From: Streptomyces sp. NBC_00690
Lineage (GTDB): Bacteria; Actinomycetota; Actinomycetes; Streptomycetales; Streptomycetaceae
Length of the DNA: 64,000 nt
Assembly: GCF_036226685.1 (NCBI RefSeq)
Contig: NZ_CP109009.1
Location: forward strand, 8,769,315 to 8,833,314
Reading direction: 5' to 3'
Shown here piece by piece: positions 18,137 through 26,180 of this stretch (the stretch's first letter is position 1; every line of letters begins with the position of its first letter). The notes under the pieces are model-generated. The model did no database searches and was not told the DNA's origin. It was given only the letters and a program-made list of their open reading frames with translations. The translations under genes and the position numbers were made by a program.

Positions 18137-18660
18137 AGGCGGCGGTCGCGAGAAAATTCCAGGCATTCATGCGGGCGAACGCGTGCTCAACGCATGTCCG
18201 GACCTGCTTACAGACCTTGTTGTGTTGCTTCCAGTCGGACAGTTCCGCGCCCTCGCGCGGCGGCGGTGAGGCGTCCCAAGGCCGGTGCCCGGGGATAGCC
18301 GCGGTCGGTGGCCGTCGTCGTGTTGCCGACGGCGGCCTTGGCCCCGGGCTCCTCCCAGGCTTTGCAGCCATTCGCGGTTGCCCGGAAGCGGTCGGCCTAC
18401 CGTAACGACGCGCCAGGTGTGGGCGTCGACGAGCACGGCGCCCCTGACGAACGCCTTGCGGGGCTGAAGCTCGGGCATGGGACCGAGACCCGATCACACG
18501 GTCCGCCGGGGATGTCGCCGCCTCGAACAGCGGCGCGAGCTGGCGCATCGTCACGCCAGCGCCAGTACGCCGCGACCAGCAGCGTCCAGCCCTCCAGGAA
18601 CAGGCCCCACGGTCGCCCCTTGAGGGCCGCGTCCGCACCGTCGCAACGCAGCATGATCAC
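18137..18660 (-). pseudogene. degraded DDE transposase remnant (IS5 superfamily)
   Basis: Across several minus-strand frames one can read LEGWTLLVAAYW, then AFVRGAVLVDAHTWRVVTVG, RPLPGNREWLQSL, SNTTRSVSRSGHALSTRSPA and finally HAFARMNAWNFLATAAL at the edge of the intact IS. This is a Tnp_4-type transposase with multiple frameshifts. It is of the same family as the remnant at 19203-19600 and is truncated by the IS insertion at 18137. Confidence 0.65.
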
Positions 18661-18779
18661 CAGCACGCGGGCTCAGCCTGGTGAACGGGGCTATCAGGAC
18701 GACTCCGACGCCGTGATCACACCCGCCACGTCGGGATCATCGCCCCCGCCCGGCTGCTGCCCCAGCGTCCCTCTCCGCC

Positions 18780-19133
18780 TCAGCGGAACTCGTGGACCAC
18801 CTGGATCTCGCCAACGATGTGGGCGTTGAAGTCGTCCAGCTCCTCGGCTGGAACCCAGAGCTCGAGGATCGTCTGCCCGCCGGCCTGCTGGATGGGATAC
18901 CGGCTCAGGAACTCCGACTCGGCCTCAAAACGAGTGACGAAGCCTGCGCCGTCGTACTTCACGTTCCAGTCCCGGGTGATCCTGATCGCGTAGTCCTCGT
19001 TCAGGACTGGATAGAAGATCGGCTGCTCGGGCAGTCGGGGCGGCCACGCACGCCAGTTCAGCTCCCGAACCAGATCCAGCTCTTTGGGGCCGGTGGGGCG
19101 CCATAGAGTCGTCGTTGCCTGCTGGCTGGCCAT
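18780..19133 (-). CDS. conserved hypothetical protein (annotated ADP-ribosylation/crystallin-like in Streptomyces)
   Basis: A 117-residue soluble protein: LWRPTGPKELDLVRELNWRA, PRLPEQPIFYPVLNEDYAI, RDWNVKYDGAGFVTRFEAE, and ELWVPAEELDDFNAHIVGEI. The pattern belongs to a widespread Streptomyces family often labelled ADP-ribosylation/crystallin J1, but no ADP-ribosylhydrolase active site is visible, so that label may be inherited. The start at 19133 (MASQQATTT) follows an AGAGAG stretch. It is flanked on both sides by remnants of the same IS family. Confidence 0.7.
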   Translation of the reverse strand: MASQQATTTLWRPTGPKELDLVRELNWRAWPPRLPEQPIFYPVLNEDYAIRITRDWNVKYDGAGFVTRFEAESEFLSRYPIQQAGGQTILELWVPAEELDDFNAHIVGEIQVVHEFR

Positions 19134-19202
19134 GGGATCGCTCTCTGAACGTAGGGCGCTGGTACGGCGGATCGAGAGACCGGACGATACCGGCACCCGA
19201 AC

Positions 19203-19600
19203 TCAGTAGCTACGCGATTTCCGCAGGCTGGGCGCCGCGTCAATGACGACCTGGTGGTCGGTGGAGTACCGGTGGTTCTTCGACCGCTCCGCGAAGGTGC
19301 GGTCGCGGGTAGGGGCCAGGGCGCCGGCGTCGATGAGCACGGCGTCCTTCGCGAACCACTCCCGTGGGTGAAGGGCGAGCATCGGCCCGAGGTGGTCGAT
19401 GATCCGGTCCGCCACCGACTTGGACACTCCGATCTGCGCACGAGCTGGCGCATCGTGAGGTTCGTTCGCCTATACGCCGCGACCAGCAGGGCCGGTCCTC
19501 CAGCGGAAGGCTCTACGGCCGACCTTCGCGGACCATGTCCGCGCCCTGGCGTCGCAGAACCGTCACCAGCCTCCCCAAGCCGCGAGGGCTCAAGCCGGAG
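19203..19600 (-). pseudogene. degraded DDE transposase remnant (IS5 superfamily)
   Basis: Minus-strand frames read LLVAAYRRTNLTMRQLVRRS, then (after a frame change) MSKSVADRIIDHLGPMLALH, KDAVLIDAGALAPTRDRTFA and KNHRYSTDHQVVIDAAPSL before a stop at 19203. It is an N-terminal half of the same Tnp family as 18137-18660, frameshifted and truncated. Confidence 0.65.
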
Positions 19601-19683
19601 GGCTATCCAGGAAGGTCCCAACGCCGAAGTCACAGCAGCCATACCGAGATCACTACATCGCTGACCAGCAGCCGGTCCGTCTC

Positions 19684-20307
19684 TCAGCCGCCGCTCAGCG
19701 GAGACGCCCACGTGGGGTCGTGTCGGGATCTCCTCGTGAGGTGTGCCAGCAGATGCTCCGCCGTGATGGAGATAGTGCCTGGCGGCGCGCCGATTGCGGC
19801 CAGGGCGGCGATGAGCCTTGCCGATGCTGTCTCCGGCACGTCCGGGTCGGTGAGGAGAGGAAGGAGCAGCAGAAAGCGAGCCGCCGTGTCCTGGACGCCT
19901 TCGGCCGCACAGGCGGGACTGTCGGCGATCCGGATCAGTTCGCGCCATGTCAGCCCGGTGCCCGAGAAATCTCCATCCCAGCTGGCGATCTGCTCGACAC
20001 TGCTCCTTCCTGGATCGGTGAGGAGATAGTCGGTGCCGTGGTCGCCATCCAGGTTGCGGTAGACCACCACGACTCCGGGGCCGTCTTGTGCCGGCACCCT
20101 GAACACTGGCCAGCGTTCAGGATCGAAGAGAACTTCGGACAGCGCGTCGACATCGGCGCCGTCGTCGCCGAACCACTCCGGCACCGGGCGCTCGGCACAC
20201 CATCCGTCGCTGCACATCGCCAAAAGGTAGTTCGACCAGAAACCCGGTTGGACCACCAGTGACTCGCCCGGCACCAACGGGCCGACGTCGTATCCCTTGC
20301 CCAGCAC
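19684..20307 (-). CDS. hypothetical protein, possibly SUKH/SMI1-like
   Basis: A 207-residue acidic soluble protein: LGKGYDVGPLVPGESLVVQP, DGWCAERPVPEWFGDDG, RWPVFRVPAQDGPGVVVVYR, TDYLLTDPGRSSVEQIASWD, and GLTWRELIRIAD. The alternation of aromatic beta strands with acidic loops and its place beside a SUKH-like gene suggest a polymorphic-toxin immunity-type protein, but this is an inference. It starts at an ATG at 20307. No toxin gene is visible nearby. Confidence 0.6.
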   Translation of the reverse strand: MLGKGYDVGPLVPGESLVVQPGFWSNYLLAMCSDGWCAERPVPEWFGDDGADVDALSEVLFDPERWPVFRVPAQDGPGVVVVYRNLDGDHGTDYLLTDPGRSSVEQIASWDGDFSGTGLTWRELIRIADSPACAAEGVQDTAARFLLLLPLLTDPDVPETASARLIAALAAIGAPPGTISITAEHLLAHLTRRSRHDPTWASPLSGG

Positions 20308-20383
20308 CCCTCGATCCTGTCACCAGCCACTGACACGGTTCGATCCGGCACCGGCCGATTCCGTACTTCGCAGACGACGGATA

Positions 20384-20770
20384 GGGTTGAAGGTCCTGTT
20401 GTGTTACCAGATGCCTTGTTCGAGTTCTTCGAGTGAGAGGTTCCATTGGGAGTCTTCGTCGGTGAACGGGGTGGGGTCGAAGGCTTCGACGGTCTCGCGG
20501 AATCGGGTTGCCAGGTCTTCAGGGTCGGCGTCGTTGTCGTGGTCGATCTCGACTTTGCGTAGCTCGATGAGGGCGAAGGCGAGGGATTCGATGTCCCGGT
20601 GCAGCTCGATGTAGCCAAGGGATCCTTCGGGGAAGGCGTAGACCTTCCCTGTCGCGGGGTCGAGTGCGAGGAGTGAGGTGAACAGGTAGCCCAGGCTCCA
20701 CCATGTCCGGCTTTCCGGGGGGCACTGCAGTCCGTGCAGGTCGAAGCGGCTTCCGATGGTGATGGCGCCG
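20384..20770 (-). repeat. 387-bp direct duplicate, copy 1
   Basis: The stretch 20384-20770 appears identical to 36322-36708 (offset 15,938 bases), including the whole C-terminal coding part of the SUKH-4-like gene. Here it belongs to the intact gene; the other copy is a fragment. Confidence 0.9.
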
Positions 20771-20949
20771 GTGTCGGGGCCGTAGGGGTCGGTGACGTCC
20801 ATGCGGGAGGTGAAGACGTCCGAGGTGGGCAGTCCGACGGTGCTCAGGAAGTTGGCTGTGCGCGCGTCGAATCCGGTGACATCGTTGCGGGGGAAGTAAG
20901 TGACGCCGTATGCCTGGATCGTCTTTTCTGGGGTGATGGTGAAGTTCAC
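20404..20949 (-). CDS. SUKH-4-like immunity protein
   Basis: A 181-residue protein starting at a GTG (20949) behind a GAGGCAG ribosome site: TITPEKTIQAYGVTYFPRND, LSTVGLPTSDVFTSRMDV, WWSLGYLFTSLLALDPATGK, and YIELHRDIESLAFALIELR. The ending is acidic and helical (ELEQGIW). The LSTVGLP element and overall length fit SUKH-4 immunity proteins. Its last 122 codons plus 20 bases downstream are duplicated without change at 36322-36708. The role could be neutralising a toxin, but none is found nearby. Confidence 0.6.
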   Translation of the reverse strand: MNFTITPEKTIQAYGVTYFPRNDVTGFDARTANFLSTVGLPTSDVFTSRMDVTDPYGPDTGAITIGSRFDLHGLQCPPESRTWWSLGYLFTSLLALDPATGKVYAFPEGSLGYIELHRDIESLAFALIELRKVEIDHDNDADPEDLATRFRETVEAFDPTPFTDEDSQWNLSLEELEQGIW

Positions 20950-21063
20950 TGTGCAGCTGCCTCGTTTGCTATTGATTCGTGTGTCTGGGACCGGATCGTG
21001 AAGACGGACAGTCTCACGTGGAACTCCCGGTACGTGCTGGGGCATCAACCGGTTCGATACGCG

Positions 21064-21402
21064 CCGTCCTCGCGGCTCGCTTCCACCCGTATCCAGATCA
21101 GTCACGCCTCTCAGGCAGACCTTCCTGCGGCCTACGAGATGCTGGCCGCTCTCACCGAGGGATTCCCCATGACTGCCTCCGACCTCGCCTACCTTCATCA
21201 CAGCCTGCAGATCCGCACCATCGACCTCTTCGCTCCCCGCGGGGAGAAGGGCCCCCGGCCACCCAATCCGAAGGCCGGGTTCACCCAGTCCGGCCTTCCC
21301 ATCCGCAACCCCCGACGCTACGGCCCCAAGAAGCCTCGAACGGGACCAGTCCTACGGCTCCCACCCACCTCAAACACCGACCCCACCCAGCCCAGCACAT
21401 AG
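21064..21402 (+). pseudogene. hypothetical gene fragment
   Basis: A plus-strand frame reads LPAAYEMLAALTEGFPMTAS, LAYLHHSLQIRTIDLFAPRG, then a basic Pro-rich tail (GPRPPNPKAGFTQSGLPIRN) to the stop at 21402. The first 60 residues look coding; no RBS-start combination is convincing. The family is not recognised. It may be a remnant. Confidence 0.3.
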
Positions 21403-21603
21403 CAACAAGAAGGGCATCTGTCCCAACCACCGAGGTCGCGCTTCCTGCAAGGCGGCGCGACCTGGAAGGTCGTGGACATGACGCCCACGCGAGACGCTGA
21501 CCCACGTTCCAGCGCTGCACGCTGTCAACCGAACGAAAGCAGAAGCTGACTGCGTGAGTACCGCTGATCTAAGGCTGTTGTGTCCCGGGCGTAGGATCGC
21601 TGT

Positions 21604-21967
21604 GTGCAGCCTGTGGTGCTCTTCGATGTGGACAACACTTTGGTGGATCGGCAGCTCGCACTGGCCCGCTGGGCGGCGTCCTTCCGAAGCCGATACAGCC
21701 TCGGCCAGGAGGAAGAAGCATGGCTTACGGATCTGCTGGTCGAACGTGCTGCCCCTGGTGACTTCGAGGCGATCCGGGAGCGGTTCCAACTGACCGAGCC
21801 GACTGCTGCCTTGTGGGATCAGTACTGTACGGACATCGCTGCTGCGGTCGATCGATCGCGGTGCCGTGTGGCCGCGAGAGCTGCCGGAGCCGGACCATCA
21901 GGTTCCCGACGCCCGCACCGCCATCGATCTGCTGTACTCGCTCGGACCGAGGAGGAGCCCCCTATGA
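21604..21967 (+). pseudogene. HAD-like hydrolase with internal deletion
   Basis: The N-terminus is clearly HAD: VVLFDVDNTLVDRQLALARW with the nucleophile motif DVDNT, then QLTEPTAALWDQYCTDIAAA. From about 21845 the natural frame is lost. The C-terminal tail of a HAD protein continues in another frame (AVWPRELPEPDHQVPDARTA, IDLLYSLGPRRSPL) to a stop at 21965-21967. The cap and motif II-IV region (roughly 100+ residues) is deleted. Its stop overlaps the next start as ATGA. Confidence 0.6.
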
Positions 21968-22836
21968 AGCCGGTGTCCCAGACGACGGTGGGGATCCTGC
22001 ACCCCGGAAGCATGGGAGCCGCGGTGGCTGCCCAACTGCGTCGCGCGGGCGCGCGGGTGCTGTGGAATCCTGCCGGCCGCAGTTCGGCCACCGTCCGCCG
22101 TGCGCGGCAGGCCGGGCTGACGGCGGCCGACGGTATGGCGGAACTCGTCACGCGCTGCGATGTGGTGATCTCCCTCTGCCCGCCGGCAGCCGCCGAGGAC
22201 ATCGCCTTCGAGGTGGCCGGCCACGGCCCGGAGGGCAAGGTCTACGTCGAGGCGAACGCTATTGCTCCCCAGCGCGTCCGGCGCATCGCGCAGGCCCTAC
22301 CGGGAACAGTCGTGGTCGACGCCGCCGTGGTCGGCTCACCACCGGTCGGAGGCAAGCAGCCGCGCCTCTATACGTCCGGCCCATCCGACGCCGTCGACTG
22401 TGTGAAACGGATCTTCGCCGACACGGACGTAACCGTCCGTCCACTGGGCGAGGAGATCGGTAAGGCATCCGCTCTCAAACTTACCTACACCAGCTACCAG
22501 AAAGCGTCCCGCGTTCTCGCGGCCATCGCCTACGGAGCGGCCGAAGCCAACGGCGTCGCCGACGAGCTTCTCGACATCGCTGGGCTGCGCACGGACAGCT
22601 ATCTCACCGAACCGGGCTACATCCCCAAGACCGCTTCACGTGCCTGGCGCTGGGCTCCGGAGATGCGGGAGGCGGCAACGCTGGTCCACGCGGCCGGCCT
22701 GCCGGACGACCTGCTGCATGCCACGGCTGCCGTCCTCGCACACTGGGAGGACGCCCGCGACGCGGACCTGAGTATCGAGGAGGCGCTTGACCAGCTCCGG
22801 CACCGAAGTGCCGGAACAGTCATCTCGCCGCGGTGA
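21964..22836 (+). CDS. NAD(P)-dependent oxidoreductase, 6PGDH/DUF1932 type
   Basis: A 290-residue beta-hydroxyacid-dehydrogenase-like enzyme. It has a Rossmann N-terminus TTVGILHPGSMGAAVAAQLR, then CDVVISLCPPAAAEDIAFEV, VVVDAAVVGSPPVGG, and the conserved Lys region KASALKLTYTSYQKASRVL. The C-terminal half is DUF1932-like helical (WAPEMREAATLVHAAGLP). The start at 21964 (ATGA overlap with the HAD remnant) is chosen because the dinucleotide-binding motif begins ten residues in. The 3' ends of this gene and the convergent kinase gene overlap by 17 bp. The substrate is unknown; it may belong to the neighbouring RiPP cluster. Confidence 0.8.
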   Translation: MKPVSQTTVGILHPGSMGAAVAAQLRRAGARVLWNPAGRSSATVRRARQAGLTAADGMAELVTRCDVVISLCPPAAAEDIAFEVAGHGPEGKVYVEANAIAPQRVRRIAQALPGTVVVDAAVVGSPPVGGKQPRLYTSGPSDAVDCVKRIFADTDVTVRPLGEEIGKASALKLTYTSYQKASRVLAAIAYGAAEANGVADELLDIAGLRTDSYLTEPGYIPKTASRAWRWAPEMREAATLVHAAGLPDDLLHATAAVLAHWEDARDADLSIEEALDQLRHRSAGTVISPR

Positions 22837-23371
22837 CCAGGGCGTGTATCCGCTCGGCGGCATCCCGAGCGGGCACACCATCGGTGTGCACCACAAGATC
22901 CCACCTGATGCCCGGGTTGTCCGCGACATCGCGCTCCGTCGCGTCCCATGCTGCGAGCCGCGCAGCCGTATCCCCATCACCCCGCCCGATGGAGCGCTGC
23001 TCGGTGATGGCACGCGGGCACCACAACAGCACGCGCCACCACCGGGCCGCGAAGCCGTCGGCCACCGCACGCACCCCGGCGATCTGACCGAGATGGACCA
23101 CCGGCACCCGCCCCCCGGAGGTGACCTCCCATAGGCCCGGCCGGTCCACGACGTAGGTGTTGCCGTACCGGTCATTGCGGTAGACGACTTCGTCGCGCTC
23201 CTCCAGTTGCCGCAGGTGCTCCCGTGATGCCATCCGGTATCCGTGGGTGCGGCCGGTGCCGACCTTCAGCCGGGTGAAGGGGACGTATCGCCGGTCCAGG
23301 TCGGCGAGGGCCGAGGTGATGGTGTCTTTGCCCGACGCGGGCGGCCCGTAGAGGAGGATTCCCCGCTCCAT
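22820..23371 (-). CDS. guanylate-kinase-like P-loop kinase
   Basis: A 183-residue P-loop protein. Walker A is GPPASGKDT near the N-terminus. A GMP-kinase-like region GRTHGYRMASREHLRQLEER with YVVDRPGLWEV follows, and then a nucleoside-kinase-like C-terminal half (WWRVLLWCPRAITEQRSIGR). It starts at 23371, overlapping the stop of the upstream HTH-kinase gene, so the two are translationally coupled. It could phosphorylate a nucleotide or small metabolite; the substrate is unknown. Confidence 0.7.
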   Translation of the reverse strand: MERGILLYGPPASGKDTITSALADLDRRYVPFTRLKVGTGRTHGYRMASREHLRQLEERDEVVYRNDRYGNTYVVDRPGLWEVTSGGRVPVVHLGQIAGVRAVADGFAARWWRVLLWCPRAITEQRSIGRGDGDTAARLAAWDATERDVADNPGIRWDLVVHTDGVPARDAAERIHALVTAAR

Positions 23372-24420
23372 CAGAACACCGTCCCAAAGACTTGGCGGAC
23401 CTGATCGGTCAGCGATATCGCGGCACCGAGGCGGTTGTCGACGACCAGGTGGGGCACGACCGGCCGCAGGTCGGGGTCGATGGTGGCCACGTAGTCCTCC
23501 CAGTGCTGGAGCTTCCACGAGTCGCGGGCGGCGGAGCGGAAACTGACGTACTCGTGCATCGTCTCGACGTCGCAATGGATCCAGATGGGAGAGACCGAAA
23601 CCCCTCGGGCCTCACACCGGTTGACCAGCCGTTGCAACCAGCGCTCGTCCGTGAGCTCGGCGACGAACGGCGCGGTGACCACCGTGCTGATCGTGCAGTC
23701 CACGTTCGCGTAAGCCGCCTCAAGCAGGCACTGGTACTCAAGAGGCCGTACCTGCTCCCGGTACAACCTGGTGTGGCGGTCGTTCGGGTCGCTGCCGAGG
23801 GTGATGAGGAGTCGCTCCACCAAGGGCCGTGTGAGCGGGTCCTTGTCGAAGACCGGCCAGCCGGTGAGCTGGGACAGGAACCGCGCGAACTCGGACTTGC
23901 CGCTGCCGGCGTAGCCGCCGACCAGGACCAGAGTGGGGCGGTTCGGGTCCCCGCCCGTATGCCGCCTCTTCCAGGCATCCAGGATGCGCTGATGGAGCAT
24001 CTTGCTGTCAGTGTCCTCGGTGCCCGGCCTGATCTGCAGCAACGCACGCTCGACAGCAAGGACATGCGCTCCGTTGTGCAGCCCATCTGCCCCAGCATCG
24101 GACGGCGTGAACTGTATCCGCGTCTTCTCCCCCGGAAGGCCGTGGCGGAAGCCGAGTTCGGGCTCGGTGGCCCGGTAGAGCAGGCAGTACGCACGCCGGT
24201 AATGCGGACCCGGATAGACCTCACCCTGCTCGTGCTGCCACAGAGTCTGAAAGTTTGCCGCGGGAACGGCCACCCCCGCTGCCCTCGCTACGTCACGCAG
24301 CCGCTCGCCAGCACCCTCCAGGGTCAGCCCGTGGGCCTCCCTCTGTTCCCGCAGCCTCTCCGGCCGCCAGCCCGCGCGGACCTTCACCACGTCTCCTACC
24401 GCCCGTCCCACCCTCGTCAT
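23371..24420 (-). CDS. HTH (XRE-like) domain fused to P-loop kinase
   Basis: A 349-residue protein. Residues about 10-75 look like an XRE-type helix-turn-helix (RPERLREQREAHGLTLEGAG, VAVPAANFQTLWQHEQGEVY). Residues about 140-349 are a zeta-toxin/AAA kinase-like fold: Walker A GGYAGSGKSEFARFLSQ, DKDPLTRPLVERLL, and ISTVVTAPFVAELTDERWL. The start at 24420 (MTRVGRAVG) avoids an AT-rich upstream stretch; an upstream ATG at 24480 is possible. It is divergent from the RiPP precursor, so it could be the cluster's regulator. Confidence 0.7.
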   Translation of the reverse strand: MTRVGRAVGDVVKVRAGWRPERLREQREAHGLTLEGAGERLRDVARAAGVAVPAANFQTLWQHEQGEVYPGPHYRRAYCLLYRATEPELGFRHGLPGEKTRIQFTPSDAGADGLHNGAHVLAVERALLQIRPGTEDTDSKMLHQRILDAWKRRHTGGDPNRPTLVLVGGYAGSGKSEFARFLSQLTGWPVFDKDPLTRPLVERLLITLGSDPNDRHTRLYREQVRPLEYQCLLEAAYANVDCTISTVVTAPFVAELTDERWLQRLVNRCEARGVSVSPIWIHCDVETMHEYVSFRSAARDSWKLQHWEDYVATIDPDLRPVVPHLVVDNRLGAAISLTDQVRQVFGTVF

Positions 24421-24716
24421 GATCCGGAGCCTAAGTCTGCCCTTCATGAACGCGTGTGAAAGCGGATGTTGAAAAGGCACGCGATCGAACGGCGAACCGA
24501 CCGGCTAACAGAACGTGATACCGGGCTGACTGCCCGGACGGTGTGATGGTCCAACACAGCAAGCCACCCGGTCCCGGACCCCCGCGCAAGGCTTCGGCCC
24601 GGGTGCCTCAACGGCGCCGTACGAGAAAGGGAGAACCTCACACGGCCTCCCTGCGCCTCAAGGACGGCGCCCATCACCCGCACCCATCGAACCCGCACCA
24701 CTCAAGGAGAAGACTC
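24421..24716 (+). promoter_or_regulatory. divergent promoter region of RiPP cluster
   Basis: A 296-base intergenic region between the divergent HTH-kinase gene and the precursor gene. The segment at 24445-24500 is AT-richer than its surroundings (GTGTGAAAGCGGATGTTGAA). A strong AAGGAGA ribosome site (24703-24709) sits 7 bases before the precursor ATG. In-frame upstream codons from 24543 exist but give only a basic Pro-rich chance extension. Confidence 0.4.
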
Positions 24717-24830
24717 ATGGAGCAGTCCAAGTCCGCCATCGCCGCCGCCAACTCGCCGATACCGGCGCACGAAGCGGCGGACATCACCAGGCCTGTGGTG
24801 ATCGCCGTCGACGTCGAAGACGAGGAGTAG
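24717..24830 (+). CDS. candidate RiPP precursor peptide
   Basis: A 37-residue peptide MEQSKSAIAAANSPIPAHEA followed by ADITRPVVIAVDVEDEE. It has a strong Shine-Dalgarno sequence and is immediately followed by a stem-loop and then the tfuA-like gene. The length, position at the head of a TfuA/YcaO operon and the C-terminal region rich in Val/Ile and Asp/Glu fit a ribosomal precursor. It lacks Cys, and its only Ser/Thr residues are Ser4, Ser6, Ser13 and Thr24, so azole formation is unlikely. Backbone thioamidation of the C-terminal part is the simplest hypothesis. Confidence 0.65.
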   Translation: MEQSKSAIAAANSPIPAHEAADITRPVVIAVDVEDEE

Positions 24831-24852
24831 ACCTTCCCCACGTCCTGAACCC

Positions 24853-24893
24853 GGCGCCCCTGCCCGCACCTACCCACTTCGGGGAGGGGCGCC
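24853..24893 (+). terminator. attenuator-like hairpin after precursor gene
   Basis: GGCGCCCC (24853-24860) pairs with GGGGCGCC (24886-24893), with additional CCC/GGG pairing inside. Located between precursor and tfuA-like gene, it would give more precursor than enzyme mRNA, a common RiPP arrangement. Confidence 0.55.
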
Positions 24894-24920
24894 CCTGACG
24901 CTGGCCTCCTGGAGAGCGCA

Positions 24921-26180
24921 GTGATCCACGTCTTCACCGGGCCGACACTGCCCGCATCCGAACCTCAGCTCGCCACACCAGACATCCGGATCCGCCCACC
25001 CGCGCGGCACGGAGACCTGTTCGACACCGCGATCCGCCCCGGCGACACCGTGCTGATCATCGACGGGCTCTATCACCAGACCCCAGCCCTGCGGCACAAA
25101 GAGATCCTCGCCGCGATCGCCCGCGGCGTCCACATGATCGGAGCGGCAAGCATCGGCGCATTGAGAGCAGCCGAACTCGCACCGTTCGGGATGCTCGGCA
25201 TCGGCAGCATCTACACCTCCTACGCCCGGGGAGAGATCCACGGCGACGACGAAGTAGCGGTCGGACAGGCCCCCGACGGCGAAGAGGAGTCGCTGACCTG
25301 GCCGGTCGTCAACCTCCGACACACCCTCCAACTGGCCCGTACCGCCGGCATCGTCGACGGCGAACGGGCCACGGGACTTCTCACCGAACTCCACGCGGTC
25401 TACTACCCGCAGCGCACCACAGCCGCCATACGCGCCGTCTGCCGCCGCCGAAACGAGACGCAGTTCGCCCAGTGGCTGACCGACCAGCGCCGAACAGACC
25501 CGCACTTCGGCGACCTCAAACGAGCCGACGCCCTCACCGCGGTACGCACCGCCCTCAACAACAGCGCAACACCGACCGACCAGACCCCCCACCGGCCACC
25601 CGTATGGGACACGGCCTACTACAGACGATGGTCCAACACCTTCGCCCACGACCGCGTGTGCGGACTGGACCTGCCCACCGAGGATCGCCTGATCTACCAG
25701 CAGGTCTTCGACCCGGCGTTCCCCACACGCTGGACGGCCTACCTCGAACACCGCTCCCTCCAACCCCCCGACGGCGCGCCAGGCCTACCGCTGAGGGTGC
25801 GCCTGGCCCAGGTCACCGACGGCCTGCCGGCCCACCGTGTCTTCCGCCCTCCGGTAGACCTGCGAGACCAAACCACCCTCGCCCTGCTCCTGGCAGGCGA
25901 GAGCGAACAAGACCGCCAAGCCGTCGCCCACTACGCACGAACCCTCGCCTACGCCCGCCACAGCCGACCCGGATTCCAGATCGCAGCAGTACGCGACGAC
26001 CTCACCCGCAGCCTCCTGCAACGCATGTGGCACTGCCCCGCCCTCCAACTCGATACAGAAGCCTCCGCACGAGGACTGGACTGCGCCGCCCGCGCCGTCG
26101 AGAAAGCCAAACGACTCGTGCCCGGACTGCTGGACGAGATGAACCAGGCCACCAAGCTGACGGAGACGGCCCATGACTGA
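24921..26180 (+). CDS. TfuA-like protein (YcaO partner)
   Basis: A 419-residue protein whose N-terminal half is a TfuA-core domain: MIHVFTGPTLPASEPQLATP, then GDLFDTAIRPGDTVLIIDGL, HQTPALRHKEILAAIARGVH, the hallmark MIGAASIGALRAAELAPFGM and GSIYTSYARGEIHGDDEVAV. The C-terminal 200 residues are helical and unassigned. In known systems TfuA works with YcaO to make thioamides in peptides (thiovarsolin-type RiPPs and methanogen MCR). The GTG start at 24921 follows GGAGAG. Its 3' end overlaps ycaO by 8 bp. Confidence 0.85.
   Translation: MIHVFTGPTLPASEPQLATPDIRIRPPARHGDLFDTAIRPGDTVLIIDGLYHQTPALRHKEILAAIARGVHMIGAASIGALRAAELAPFGMLGIGSIYTSYARGEIHGDDEVAVGQAPDGEEESLTWPVVNLRHTLQLARTAGIVDGERATGLLTELHAVYYPQRTTAAIRAVCRRRNETQFAQWLTDQRRTDPHFGDLKRADALTAVRTALNNSATPTDQTPHRPPVWDTAYYRRWSNTFAHDRVCGLDLPTEDRLIYQQVFDPAFPTRWTAYLEHRSLQPPDGAPGLPLRVRLAQVTDGLPAHRVFRPPVDLRDQTTLALLLAGESEQDRQAVAHYARTLAYARHSRPGFQIAAVRDDLTRSLLQRMWHCPALQLDTEASARGLDCAARAVEKAKRLVPGLLDEMNQATKLTETAHD

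Noticed and set aside
18780..19133. ADP-ribosylglycohydrolase function
   Set aside because: Related proteins carry this label, but no metal-binding Asp clusters of that enzyme class are visible in 117 residues.
24543..24716. Longer precursor starting at 24543
   Set aside because: The extension is basic, Pro/His-rich chance sequence, and the AAGGAGA site fits the 24717 start.
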